A DNA stretch of 17,276 nucleotides from Pseudomonadales bacterium (GTDB lineage Bacteria > Pseudomonadota > Gammaproteobacteria > Pseudomonadales > Azotimanducaceae), in contig SKXG01000239.1 of assembly GCA_007128525.1 (NCBI GenBank), forward strand, positions 1-17,276. The letters run 5' to 3'. Of this stretch, positions 1 to 8,011 are shown in pieces. Made by a program: the position numbers and the translations under genes. A model generated the notes under the pieces. The model was not told where the DNA came from, did no database searches, and saw only the letters and a list, made by a program, of their open reading frames with translations. The first letter of the stretch is position 1, and each line of letters starts with the position of its first letter.

Positions 1-2636
1 TCAATCAGGTGCTCATCACCTTCCGATGGTTCCCCAACGTGGTCCGGCAAAAACTGGATATCGTCAAATACGGCTTCGTCGCCGGAGTATCCAACCCAAA
101 TGCCGGCCTTGAGTTCGTCGTCGCGCTTATCAAGCTCCTGACATTGATCCTGCAGGCGCTGCCATGCGGTTCTGGTGGCACTGAGCTGCGACGCCAACCC
201 CTGCACTTCGGTGTTCAAAGCATGGAAACGGTCGCGCTGCGTGCGCGCCCGATCTCGAGCGGCTTCCAGTTCGGCCATGTTCTTGTCGCGTTCGACGGCC
301 AGGGTTTCGCGCTCCTCGCGCAGCGTCTCCTGCAACGCCCGGGCCTGGGCCAACCGCTCATGTGCAGCCTCCTGCCGGGCAAGCTCCTGCGCCATCTGCT
401 GCTCGAGATCGCCACGTTCTTTGTCGAGCCGCTCGCGGCGGGCATCAGCCTCTTCCTGACGCACCTGATGCACCCCATGTTCGCGGCGCAATTCGCCCAG
501 CGTCTGGCTCAACCGGTTGATCTCTGCCTGCAGCTCGCCGCGCTGGTGATTACAGGATTCAACCTGCTCCCGGCCGGCGGTGACCGTTTCCTGCATGCTG
601 GTCAGGGTCTGTTCCGCGGTTTCAACCCGGGCACGAAGCTGCTCCAGCTCGTGGCCGCGCTCCAGAATGCCGCTGTCTGCCGACTCGCCCTGGTCATGCC
701 GGATCCAGTCCGGGCCAACCCAGATGCCCGCACGGGTGATGATGCTTTGATGTGCCGCCAGTGTCGGCCGCGCACTGAGCGCCTGGTCCAGGCTGTCTGC
801 CACAAACACCGAACCCAGCAGACTGCCCAGCGCGCGTGCTGAGCGAACCAGCCCGGTCAGCGGCGCCAGCGTACCTGCGGCGGCGTCAGACACCTGGCTG
901 CGCCCTTCAAACAGCGTGACCGCACCATCCTGCAACTGCTCGAGTGCCAGCCCATAGTTGCCGAGATCGCTGACCTCTATGGCCTGCAGGCGGTCACCGA
1001 GCACCACTTCAACAGCGTGTTCCCAGCCGGGCTCGACACTGAGATCCTCACCGAGCCGATTGTTGTCACGCAGACCCTGCGCGTCGATCCAGCCGCCGGC
1101 ATCACCGCCGTTACTGCGGCCCAGCGCAGCCTGCTGCAGGGCCTCCATCGACGCCAGCTCATGGCGCAGTGTCTGGAATTTGTTGCGCGCCTCATCAAGC
1201 CGGCGCTCATGATCGATCTGTGCCTCACGCGCTGTCGCCAGCTGCTCCAGACAGACTTCCAACGCCTGCTCGGTATCGCGCAGCCGCTGTTCGACGTCCT
1301 GAATGCCGCGAGCCAGCTCATCCATCTCACCGCCGACCTGCACATGCAACGCGCCCTGATACTCATCCTGAAGCTGTGCCTGGCGGGCCTGCAGACGTTC
1401 AATGACCTGCTCGATGTGTTCGATCCGGGAAGCCTGCACGTCCAGCTCGCGCTGGTTGCCACTGGCCCGGTCGTTGAAAGCATCCCAACGTTGCTGCCAG
1501 TCTTGATTCTGCGCTTCAATATCCTGCAGGGCCTCGGCGGCAGCCGCTTCTTCAACCCGCACGGTCTCCAGTTCTGGTCGACGCTCGGCCAGCTTCTGTT
1601 CCAGCTCGGCAATCTGAGTTTCATCCATCGTCAGCTGGCGTTGAATCTCTTCCCGGCGCTGCGCCACTGTACCCAGGTCGAGTTCCAGCTGCCGGACGCG
1701 CTGCTGGCCATACTGCAGGGCTTCTTCGATACGGGCGATCTCGGTGCCAACCTGATAGTAACGGCCCTGTACCTGATTAAAGGCCTCATTGCGCTGGCTG
1801 TGCTCATCGCGAGACTGCTCAATGTCGGTATCCAGTGAGCGCTGTTCCGCTCGGGCCTTCTCCAGCGCAACTTCCAGATCCCGAATCCTCGCTTCCCGCG
1901 TGGTCAGTTCCTGCTCCAGATTGATCAGCCGCAGACTGTGCAGCTCGGCGGTCAGTTTCTTCTCTTCCGCCTTCAGTTCCCGGTATTTCTCGGCAGCCTT
2001 GGCCTGCCGATCAAGGTGCTGCAACTGCCGGCCCAGCTCGTCACGAATGTCGTTGAGGCGGTCGAGGTTCTCCTGCGTGTGCCGGATGCGATTCTCGGTC
2101 TCGCGGCGCCGCTCCTTGTACTTGGAGATGCCCGCGGCCTCCTCCAGATAGACCCGCAGATCTTCCGGCTTGGCTTCAACCAGCTGGCTGATCATGCCCT
2201 GCTCAATGATGGAGTAGCTGCGCGGACCAAAACCGGTGCCAAGAAAGATGTCCATGATGTCGCGTCGGCGGCACTTGTTGCCATTCAGAAAGTACGTCGA
2301 CTGCGCCTCACGGGTAACCTGGCGACGAATCGAGATCTCGTTATAGGTCGCGTACTCCCCACCGATGCGGCCATCGCTGTTGTCGAACACCAGCTCAATA
2401 CTGGCCATCGAGGTCGGCTTGCGCGCAGCGGAGCCATTGAAGATCACGTCGGTGATGGACTCGCCACGGAGCTGCTTGGCCGAGCTTTCGCCCATGACCC
2501 AGCGTACCGCGTCGATGATGTTGGATTTGCCGCATCCGTTGGGTCCGACCACGGCGCAGCGGTTTCCTGGAAAGGTCACCGTGGTGGGATCTACAAAGGA
2601 TTTAAAGCCGGCGAGCTTGATGTGCTTCAGTCGCAT
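1..2636 (-). CDS. smc: Chromosome segregation ATPase SMC (3' end outside window)
   Basis: SMC is the ATPase core of the SMC-ScpAB condensin, which organises and helps separate daughter chromosomes. The frame is open from ATG 2636 to the window edge (about 878 codons), against a usual length near 1,150-1,200. The start reads MRLKHIKLAGFKSF, typical of the family. The Walker A motif GPNGCGKSN lies at residues 31-39. The conserved stretch YLEEAAGISKYKERRR follows at about 160-175, then a long charged coiled coil rich in E, R and Q. The hinge domain covers roughly residues 500-650 (GWIDAQGLRDNN, then AGIWVGPDWIR). The second coiled coil is cut by the window. The C-motif and Walker B half of the head must lie further left and is not visible. 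I found no frameshift in the parts I translated. No strong Shine-Dalgarno precedes the ATG; AGGAAA is about 11 nt away. The upstream gene gntR is 219 bp off, so smc may have its own promoter. Confidence 0.97.
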   Translation of the reverse strand, partial: MRLKHIKLAGFKSFVDPTTVTFPGNRCAVVGPNGCGKSNIIDAVRWVMGESSAKQLRGESITDVIFNGSAARKPTSMASIELVFDNSDGRIGGEYATYNEISIRRQVTREAQSTYFLNGNKCRRRDIMDIFLGTGFGPRSYSIIEQGMISQLVEAKPEDLRVYLEEAAGISKYKERRRETENRIRHTQENLDRLNDIRDELGRQLQHLDRQAKAAEKYRELKAEEKKLTAELHSLRLINLEQELTTREARIRDLEVALEKARAEQRSLDTDIEQSRDEHSQRNEAFNQVQGRYYQVGTEIARIEEALQYGQQRVRQLELDLGTVAQRREEIQRQLTMDETQIAELEQKLAERRPELETVRVEEAAAAEALQDIEAQNQDWQQRWDAFNDRASGNQRELDVQASRIEHIEQVIERLQARQAQLQDEYQGALHVQVGGEMDELARGIQDVEQRLRDTEQALEVCLEQLATAREAQIDHERRLDEARNKFQTLRHELASMEALQQAALGRSNGGDAGGWIDAQGLRDNNRLGEDLSVEPGWEHAVEVVLGDRLQAIEVSDLGNYGLALEQLQDGAVTLFEGRSQVSDAAAGTLAPLTGLVRSARALGSLLGSVFVADSLDQALSARPTLAAHQSIITRAGIWVGPDWIRHDQGESADSGILERGHELEQLRARVETAEQTLTSMQETVTAGREQVESCNHQRGELQAEINRLSQTLGELRREHGVHQVRQEEADARRERLDKERGDLEQQMAQELARQEAAHERLAQARALQETLREERETLAVERDKNMAELEAARDRARTQRDRFHALNTEVQGLASQLSATRTAWQRLQDQCQELDKRDDELKAGIWVGYSGDEAVFDDIQFLPDHVGEPSEGDEHLI

Positions 2637-2696
2637 GCAGGCGTTCGATTTCCTGGCCAGATGTTCTAGTGATGGTTCTTTGGAAAGCCGGACTAG

Positions 2697-2702
2697 TTTA
2701 TA
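2697..2702 (-). promoter_or_regulatory. Possible -10 box upstream of smc
   Basis: The minus strand reads TATAAA here, 60 nt before the smc ATG, in the only AT-rich patch of the gntR-smc gap. It matches the sigma-70 -10 consensus at five of six bases. I see no good -35 element 16-18 nt upstream, so this is a weak candidate. Confidence 0.25.
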
Positions 2703-2731
2703 GAAACTCGCCGACGATCACTATTGGCAGG

Positions 2732-2751
2732 CTGTCGTCTGAGTGCGACAG
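2732..2751. repeat. Short inverted repeat in gntR-smc gap
   Basis: CTGTCG (2732-2737) and CGACAG (2746-2751) are perfect inverted copies around an 8-nt loop. The repeat lies upstream of the possible smc -10 box. It could be a hairpin in an smc leader from farther upstream, an operator half-site pair, or chance. No T-tract follows on either strand. Confidence 0.35.
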
Positions 2752-2810
2752 TCGCCCGAACCACCGGGCCAGATGCCGCGAGCCGGCGCGCCCACGGCCG
2801 CACACATCCT

Positions 2811-2837
2811 GGCCAGCCGGTAGTTACCGGGCTGGCC
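2811..2837 (-). terminator. GC-rich hairpin downstream of gntR
   Basis: On the minus strand a stem of about ten base pairs (GGCCAGC and CGG pairing with CCG and GCTGGCC, one bulged C, loop TAACTA) starts 18 nt after the gntR stop. The stem is strong, but the bases after it (AGGATGTG) are not a U-tract. It is therefore not a classical intrinsic terminator. It may be a transcript-stabilising hairpin or a pause site. Confidence 0.35.
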
Positions 2838-2855
2838 GCCGGAGGCGGGGCGGTG

Positions 2856-3506
2856 TCAGCTGCGGGCGATCTCTGACTCACGCTTGAAGTGGGCAACCAC
2901 CAGGTTGGGCACGGCATCAATTTCCTGACCCGCGACAGCAGTACGCAGCGAGCTGGCAAAGTCCAGTGTTTCACTCCGGTGATAACGCGGGTTCTGCAGC
3001 GCCTTGTAGCTGACCCGCTGAGCCGCTGGAAACAGGTTGCGGAGCGTCTCTTCCAGGTAAATGTCACGCGGCAGCGGCAGTGCGGCCGCGAAAAAGCCGT
3101 ACAGCGACTGCAGGAAGCCAAAGCCGCCGGACTCGTTCAGCTGCTCACGCATCTGCTGCAGATGCTGATCGAAGCCAGCCAGCGCTTCGCCCTGCACCGC
3201 TCTGTTCGCCCGGGCAGCCCGTTGAAACAGCAACGTGGTCAGACCAGCCGCCAACTCACTGATGTGCACGATGGCGTCCTGGTCCAGCGGCCGTACCATG
3301 GCCCCACGCCGCGGCAACAGATCGATCAGATGGCGCCCGGCCAGCACCAGCAAGGCCTCACGTACGGAGCCACGGGACACTTGCAGGGTCTTGGCAATAC
3401 GCAATTCCTGGATTCGCTCGCCCGCCGGCATCTGCCCGGTAATGATCTCCTTGCTGAGATGGTCCGCAATCTGTTCGGTCAGACTCTGAGTGGGATGGAA
3501 AGCCAT
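2856..3506 (-). CDS. GntR/FadR-family transcriptional regulator
   Basis: A 216-residue regulator. Residues 8-73 form the GntR winged helix-turn-helix (ITGQMPAGERIQE, then SRGSVREALLVL, then the wing LPRRGAMVRPL). Residues about 80-212 form an all-helical effector domain of FCD/FadR-like length. The histidines and aspartate that bind metal in many FCD domains are not evident: the usual D-x-x-F-H region reads FLQSLYGFFAAAL. The effector may therefore bind without metal, as in FadR, but the ligand cannot be told from sequence. The start is well set: GGAGG lies 6 nt before ATG 3506. A GntR-type operator match lies 35-45 nt upstream of the start, suggesting autoregulation. A GntR regulator just upstream of smc is, as I recall, also seen in pseudomonads; whether it controls smc is unknown. 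Confidence 0.9.
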   Translation of the reverse strand: MAFHPTQSLTEQIADHLSKEIITGQMPAGERIQELRIAKTLQVSRGSVREALLVLAGRHLIDLLPRRGAMVRPLDQDAIVHISELAAGLTTLLFQRAARANRAVQGEALAGFDQHLQQMREQLNESGGFGFLQSLYGFFAAALPLPRDIYLEETLRNLFPAAQRVSYKALQNPRYHRSETLDFASSLRTAVAGQEIDAVPNLVVAHFKRESEIARS

Positions 3507-3522
3507 AACGCACCTCCGGCTT

Positions 3523-3534
3523 GGTCAATTGCCC
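3523..3534. promoter_or_regulatory. Imperfect palindrome upstream of gntR
   Basis: GGTCAATTGCCC is a 12-bp palindrome with one mismatched pair, 17 nt before the gntR ATG. It sits between the ribosome-binding site and the GntR-type site at 3541-3551. It may be a second regulator contact site; chance is not excluded. Confidence 0.3.
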
Positions 3535-3540
3535 TGTCTC

Positions 3541-3551
3541 TGGTTGGACAA
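3541..3551. promoter_or_regulatory. Candidate GntR/FadR-type operator
   Basis: TGGTTGGACAA fits the pattern TNGTNNNACNA recalled for FadR-subfamily GntR regulators, on both strands because the pattern is palindromic. It lies 35-45 nt before the gntR start, where a repressor could block transcription of its own gene. No clear sigma-70 promoter was found around it. Confidence 0.4.
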
Positions 3552-3594
3552 TTCTCAAGCCGGATTGTTTCGCAGCCTCGCAGCACTCGCAATG

Positions 3595-3632
3595 AAAATC
3601 CGACAAACGGACGATTTTGACCAGGACTGGTC
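3595..3632 (-). terminator. Tandem hairpins downstream of ccmI
   Basis: Six bases after the ccmI stop lies the near-perfect palindrome GACCAGGACTGGTC (3619-3632). Next to it are the arms AAAATC (3595-3600) and GATTTT (3613-3618), enclosing TCCG-TTTGT-CGGA. Read on the minus strand, the second hairpin ends in GATTTTC, an A-flanked stem followed by a short T run. This suggests a modest intrinsic terminator that closes the ccm operon before gntR. Confidence 0.45.
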
Positions 3633-3638
3633 TTGCCT

Positions 3639-4889
3639 TCACTGCACCAGCTTCAGCGCCGCCTCGCCATTCCGGGTGCTGATTTCGCCGGCACTGACCT
3701 CGATGTCACCGGGCTGCAGGGCAGGCTGGCCCTGGTGTGACAACCGGGCGATCAGCTCGACAGCATCGAACTGGCTGAGCAGACGTGACGCCTGCATGGC
3801 CTGCCGGTCATCCAGCACGAATTCGGCTGGCAGCTCAGCCGGATTGAGGGCATGAACCGCAATGGGCACTTCCGGGCCATTCGGATCCCGGGCGATCACA
3901 AAGATTCGGGCTTCCGGGCCATACTCAACGCCGTCTTCGATCTCCAGTGCGACTCGAATAGCAGCTGCCGGGTCGTCACCATCCAGCCGCGGTTGGGCCA
4001 GCGGACCACCCAACTCGGCGCCGTCCGGCGGAATACCTGCCAGCCGCCGGGCTTCGGCAAGGCCTTCCCGGAACGCTGCTGCCCGCCCAGCGGGTAGCGG
4101 TGCTACCAGCGCCCGTTCCAGATGGTCGGCTGCCGCTGCAAAGTCTCGCCGTCCGAAGGCGTCGATGGCCAGCATTTCAAGCACCAGCGGCTGATGGGGC
4201 TGACTGTCCAGTACCCGCTGCATGACCTGTCGGGTGTCATCATCAATGCGCCCCCCACTGGCCATGAACCGGGCCTGCGCCAACGAAATCAGGACGTTGG
4301 GCGCATTGCCGGTAAGTCGGCGCAGGGTCCCAAAGGCCTCCGCAGCACCGCTGAAATCTTCCAGATGCATGCGGGCATGCCCCAGCAGATACCAGTACTG
4401 GGCGTTGTCGCTCTGTGCCGCTGCACGCTCGCCCAGCACCGCTTCCAGTGCAGCCAGGCGATCTGGATCCGGATGCGGTTGGCTGAGAATTCGAGCCTGT
4501 TCCTCAAGCTGGACATCGGCCATCGCGCCATAGTGCTGATAGCCCAACACGGCAATCAGGGGAATCATCACCACACCCAGCGCAACCAGCGTATAGCGCA
4601 TGCCCTGTCCGGGGACACTGGCGCGCAGCTCGGTCTCTTCATCATCGGCCGCTTCGGCATCCGCCAGCAGGTGCGCACTCAGCTCCTGCTCCAGCGCGGC
4701 AAAGGTGTCGCCATCAATCTGTCCGCTGTCGCGTTCGCCCTTCAGTTCAGCAAGCCGCGTCCGGTAGGCTCGCACATTTTCCTGCTGACGGCTGACATCC
4801 GCGGACAGGTGCTGGCCCAGCAACGGCCAAAGCACGAACAGTAACGCTGCCAGAGTCAGCAGTACGGCAACGATGAAAAATTCGGTCAA
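3639..4889 (-). CDS. ccmI: Cytochrome c biogenesis protein CcmI (TPR chaperone)
   Basis: CcmI captures apocytochrome c in the periplasm and presents it to CcmF/CcmH for heme attachment. The chosen product has 416 residues. Transmembrane helix 1 spans residues 3-24. A charged, helical cytoplasmic loop spans 25-97 (AYRTRLAELKGERDSGQIDG is typical of the family). Helix 2 spans about 99-118. A periplasmic TPR-like region follows (AQYWYLLGHARMHLEDFSGA and ALEMLAIDAFGRRDF-type helices). The C-terminal 110 or so residues look like the Ig-like domain found in Pseudomonas-type CcmI. I chose a TTG start at 4889, one base after the ccmH TGA, because the first helix begins right there and AGGGGG lies 6 nt upstream. 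An open frame continues to 5042 within ccmH, but that extension is not CcmI-like. It is separate from ccmH, unlike the fused E. coli CcmH. Confidence 0.93.
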   Translation of the reverse strand: MTEFFIVAVLLTLAALLFVLWPLLGQHLSADVSRQQENVRAYRTRLAELKGERDSGQIDGDTFAALEQELSAHLLADAEAADDEETELRASVPGQGMRYTLVALGVVMIPLIAVLGYQHYGAMADVQLEEQARILSQPHPDPDRLAALEAVLGERAAAQSDNAQYWYLLGHARMHLEDFSGAAEAFGTLRRLTGNAPNVLISLAQARFMASGGRIDDDTRQVMQRVLDSQPHQPLVLEMLAIDAFGRRDFAAAADHLERALVAPLPAGRAAAFREGLAEARRLAGIPPDGAELGGPLAQPRLDGDDPAAAIRVALEIEDGVEYGPEARIFVIARDPNGPEVPIAVHALNPAELPAEFVLDDRQAMQASRLLSQFDAVELIARLSHQGQPALQPGDIEVSAGEISTRNGEAALKLVQ

Positions 4890-4890
4890 G

Positions 4891-5421
4891 TCAGGCCCCC
4901 TGCCGGTCACTGCCGGCATCACGATCAGTTTGCGTGTCGCTGTCGCCGAGCAATTCGCGCACCCGGGCCTCATCAACAGCGGTCGTTGCCTGCGGTGCTT
5001 GCGGCTGACCTCGGATGATGCGCCAGACCACGATGACACCAATCAACAACAGCGCAAACGGACCCAGCCAGAGCAGCAGGGTATCGGCACGCAGCGGCGG
5101 GTTGTACAGGATAAAGTCGCCGTACCGTTCTTGCAGAAAGGCGCGAATCTCGCGGTCGCTTTGGCCATCCCGAATCAGCTCGGCAATCATCAGGCGCAGA
5201 TCATTGGCAATGGGCGCATTCGACTCTGCCAGATTCTCGTTCTGGCACTTGGGGCAGCGCATTTCCGCAATCAATGAACGGTAGCGGCGCTCCTGCTCAG
5301 GTGTCGCAAATTCCACCGGCTCAATGGCCGCCAAAGCTGGGCTGCTGACCATGGCAGCGGACAGCGCCAGCAACAGGCCGGCCACAAGCTTGAGCAACAG
5401 CATCATGGGGATCAGTCGCAT
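4891..5421 (-). CDS. ccmH: Cytochrome c biogenesis thiol oxidoreductase CcmH
   Basis: CcmH is a membrane-anchored periplasmic thiol-disulfide protein that, with CcmG, reduces the CXXCH cysteines of apocytochrome c before heme ligation. The 176-residue product has a signal peptide (residues 1-31, ending PALA before AIEP). The family motif MRCPKCQNENLAESNAPIA has its redox cysteines at C56 and C59. The helical domain has the typical end FLQERYGDFILYNPP, and an anchor helix spans about 114-135. The E. coli C-terminal TPR domain is absent and is supplied by ccmI next door. I chose ATG 5421 because GGAGG lies 6 nt before it and the signal peptide starts there. A GTG at 5448, overlapping the ccmG stop, would add nine residues. 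The TGA sits one base before the ccmI start, so the two are probably translationally coupled. Confidence 0.95.
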   Translation of the reverse strand: MRLIPMMLLLKLVAGLLLALSAAMVSSPALAAIEPVEFATPEQERRYRSLIAEMRCPKCQNENLAESNAPIANDLRLMIAELIRDGQSDREIRAFLQERYGDFILYNPPLRADTLLLWLGPFALLLIGVIVVWRIIRGQPQAPQATTAVDEARVRELLGDSDTQTDRDAGSDRQGA

Positions 5422-5444
5422 TCCATGCCTCCGATGCGCCAACT

Positions 5445-5990
5445 TCACAGCGCAGCCTGGTCTTCCAACGCCTGCAACACCGGCAAGAACTCGTTGTTCC
5501 AGACCCGACGATTGACGTCACCGACCCACTTGAACTGAATGCGCCCTTGCGCATCCACAACAAAGGTTTCCGGTGCGCCGTAAACGCCCAGCTCTATGCC
5601 CAGGCGACCCTGTGGGTCATAGATGTTGAATTCATACGGGCTGCCGTAACGGGCCAGCCATGCGCGCGCCTCATCGGCATCGTCTTTGTAGTTGATGCCT
5701 ATGATCGGCAGCCCGGTTTCTTCCTGTATGCGCTGCAGCTCGGCATGCTCGGCCTTGCAGGTTGGACACCAGGTCGCCCACACGTTCACCAGCACCGTGC
5801 GTCCGCCGAAGATGGCCTCGGTCACCATTGTGTCGGGGTCTTCAAGCTGCGACATTTCGAACGACGGGAAGTCGCGGTCAATCATCGTGGAGGGCAGCCG
5901 TGCCGGATCATCCAGGCTGAAGCCGGCATAGAGCAGGCCTACCAGAATCAGGAACAGTCCCAGCGGCAAAAACAGCTTCAGGCGACTCAT
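5445..5990 (-). CDS. ccmG: Thiol:disulfide interchange protein CcmG (DsbE)
   Basis: CcmG is a periplasmic membrane-anchored thioredoxin-fold reductase that receives electrons from DsbD/CcdA and reduces apocytochrome c or CcmH. The 181-residue protein has an N-terminal anchor helix (residues 5-24). The active site WATWCPTCKAEH has C75 and C78, and the cis-proline loop GAPE lies at 138-141. The acidic segment GINYKDDADEARAWL is typical of CcmG. Length matches the E. coli protein (about 185). The ATG overlaps the ccmF stop by four bases (ATGA), with GGAGG 10 nt upstream. Nothing unusual is seen. Confidence 0.97.
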   Translation of the reverse strand: MSRLKLFLPLGLFLILVGLLYAGFSLDDPARLPSTMIDRDFPSFEMSQLEDPDTMVTEAIFGGRTVLVNVWATWCPTCKAEHAELQRIQEETGLPIIGINYKDDADEARAWLARYGSPYEFNIYDPQGRLGIELGVYGAPETFVVDAQGRIQFKWVGDVNRRVWNNEFLPVLQALEDQAAL

Positions 5991-8011
5991 GATGAGCCGG
6001 CCTCCGACCCACGCCCGGCAACAGGCATGCCCGCCTGACCACCAGCTCTGGCAGGCGTCTGCACGCCATCAAGACGCCCCTGATCGCGCAGCCGACGGCG
6101 TTGATAGCGCTTGTCCCGAATGGCCCAGACACCACCCAAAGCCATCAGCAGAGCACCGAGCCAGATCCAGCGCACCATTGGCTTGTCGTGCACGCGCACC
6201 GACCAGGCACCGCCACCCAGCGGGTCCCCCAGCGCCAGATAAATGTCACGGTCCAGACGTGGCCGGATCGCCGCCTGCGTCATCACAATATCGCGCACGA
6301 AGTAGTGGCGCTTCTCCGGATACAGCATATAGCTGCGATTGCCCTTCTGGACTTCAATGGTCGCGCGATCCGCAATGAAGTTCGGGCCCTGCCGCTCCCG
6401 GACATTCTGCAGCGTGTAGATTCGCTCCCCGACCTGAACCGGCTGGCCGGGCGCCATGCGCACATCCTGCTCCACCGAGTAATGACTGGTGATGCCAACG
6501 CCAATGACAGCGAAGGCAAAGCCAACGTGCGCAATCAACATGCCCCAGTGGGCACGCGGCGGACGGCTCAACCCCTGCCAGCGATAACCGGCCCGCTGCC
6601 ACAGGTCCTTCAGATGCGGTAACAGCACCCAGAGCCCCAGTGTGGTGGCCAGCACAGCTTGCCAGTGCAGCACCCCGGCGAAGATCAGCGGCAGCACCAG
6701 CCCAAGCACCACACTGGCCAACAGAACCCAGCGCAGCTCCTGCCACAGATGTGCAAAGCTGGTCTGCTTCCAGCGCGAGAACGGCGCCAGTCCGAGAACC
6801 ATGGTCAGCATCACCATCAGCGGCACGAACACGGCATTGAAGAAAGGCGGCCCGACTGACAGGCGCCCACCGGTCAGCCACTCGTACGCCAACGGATACA
6901 AGGTGCCGATGAACACACCGGCCAGCGCAGCAACCAGCAACAGGTTATTCAATAACAGCATCACTTCCCGTGACGGACCGCTGTAGCCACTGTGCCCGCT
7001 GATCGCCGGCGCCCGAACCGCGTACAGCAGCAATGAACCGCCAACAACGATGATCAGGAACGCCAGAATGAACAGGCCACGCTCCGGATCGACGGCAAAG
7101 GAATGCACCGAGGTCAACACGCCGGAACGCACGATGAACGCACCGAGCAGGCTCAGCGAGAAGGTGGCAATGGCGAGCAGCACTGTCCAGCTCTTGAACG
7201 CGCCACGCTTCTCGGAGACGGCCAGGGAATGAATCAGAGCCGTGCCGGTCAACCAGGGCATGAACGACGCGTTCTCCACCGGATCCCAGAACCACCAGCC
7301 GCCCCAGCCCAGCTCGTAGTAGGCCCACCAGCTGCCCAGAGCAATACCTACTGTCAGGAAAGCCCAGGCGACATTGGTCCAGGGCCGCGACCAACGTGCC
7401 CAGGCGGCATCAAGCTTGCCGGTCAACAGTGCGGCAATGGCGAAAGCAAAGGCCACCGAAAATCCAACGTAGCCGGCATACAGCATCGGCGGGTGCACGA
7501 TCAGACCAAAGTCCTGCAACTGCGGATTCAGATCGGCACCATCCTGCGGCACGATCGGCAGGGTGCGATCAAACGGGTTGCTGGTCATCAGCATGAAGAG
7601 CAGAAAGCCAACGGAGATCAGCCCCATGATGCCGAGCACCCGGCTGCTGATGACGATGGGCAGGTGCTTGCTGCGCAGCGCCACGGCCAGTGTCCAGCCA
7701 GCCATCACCAGCGTCCAGAGCAGGAACGACCCTTCATGGGCACCCCAGATGGCGCTGACCTTGTAGTAAACCGGGAGCAACGTGTTTGAGTTGTTGGCGA
7801 CATAGGCCACCGAAAAGTCATCGGTGACGAACGCGATCAGCAGGCAGATGAAGCTGATCAGCGTAAAGACGAACATACCGGTGGCGAGCGAGAAAGCGCT
7901 CTGCATCCAGAACAGGTCGCGCCGCCAGGCGCCGATCAGTGGTAGCGTGCCCAGTGCGACCGCCAGCCCAAGAGCCAGCCACAATGCGAATTGTCCGATT
8001 TCAGGAATCAT
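5987..8011 (-). CDS. ccmF: Cytochrome c heme lyase subunit CcmF
   Basis: CcmF is the large integral membrane subunit of the heme ligation complex; it accepts heme from holo-CcmE and joins it to apocytochrome c. The 674-residue protein is close to the usual 650 and strongly hydrophobic, with many membrane helices. The WWD motif GWGGWWFWDPVENASFMPWL starts at residue 235. The four conserved heme-ligand histidines are at H173 (VHPPML), H261 (IHSLAV), H303 (VHSF) and H495 (AHVGF), nearly the E. coli positions. A periplasmic domain of about 120 residues lies near the C-terminus. The start codon overlaps the ccmE stop (TGATG) with no clear Shine-Dalgarno, implying coupled translation. The last 40 residues are polar and probably not conserved. 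Confidence 0.98.
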   Translation of the reverse strand: MIPEIGQFALWLALGLAVALGTLPLIGAWRRDLFWMQSAFSLATGMFVFTLISFICLLIAFVTDDFSVAYVANNSNTLLPVYYKVSAIWGAHEGSFLLWTLVMAGWTLAVALRSKHLPIVISSRVLGIMGLISVGFLLFMLMTSNPFDRTLPIVPQDGADLNPQLQDFGLIVHPPMLYAGYVGFSVAFAFAIAALLTGKLDAAWARWSRPWTNVAWAFLTVGIALGSWWAYYELGWGGWWFWDPVENASFMPWLTGTALIHSLAVSEKRGAFKSWTVLLAIATFSLSLLGAFIVRSGVLTSVHSFAVDPERGLFILAFLIIVVGGSLLLYAVRAPAISGHSGYSGPSREVMLLLNNLLLVAALAGVFIGTLYPLAYEWLTGGRLSVGPPFFNAVFVPLMVMLTMVLGLAPFSRWKQTSFAHLWQELRWVLLASVVLGLVLPLIFAGVLHWQAVLATTLGLWVLLPHLKDLWQRAGYRWQGLSRPPRAHWGMLIAHVGFAFAVIGVGITSHYSVEQDVRMAPGQPVQVGERIYTLQNVRERQGPNFIADRATIEVQKGNRSYMLYPEKRHYFVRDIVMTQAAIRPRLDRDIYLALGDPLGGGAWSVRVHDKPMVRWIWLGALLMALGGVWAIRDKRYQRRRLRDQGRLDGVQTPARAGGQAGMPVAGRGSEAGSS

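Noticed and set aside
9..2669. Several long plus-strand open frames (9-842, 1017-1838, 1938-2669)
   Set aside because: All are antisense shadows of smc, whose own frame is open throughout and has Walker A, coiled-coil and hinge features.
4890..5042. Extended ccmI start at 5042
   Set aside because: The extra 51 residues lie within ccmH in another frame, are Arg/Ser-rich and do not resemble CcmI; the first membrane helix begins right after TTG 4889.
7103..7789. Plus-strand open frame of 228 codons within ccmF
   Set aside because: It is antisense to the conserved WWD and histidine region of ccmF, with a low-complexity Gln/Gly/Arg/His-rich translation and no family resemblance.
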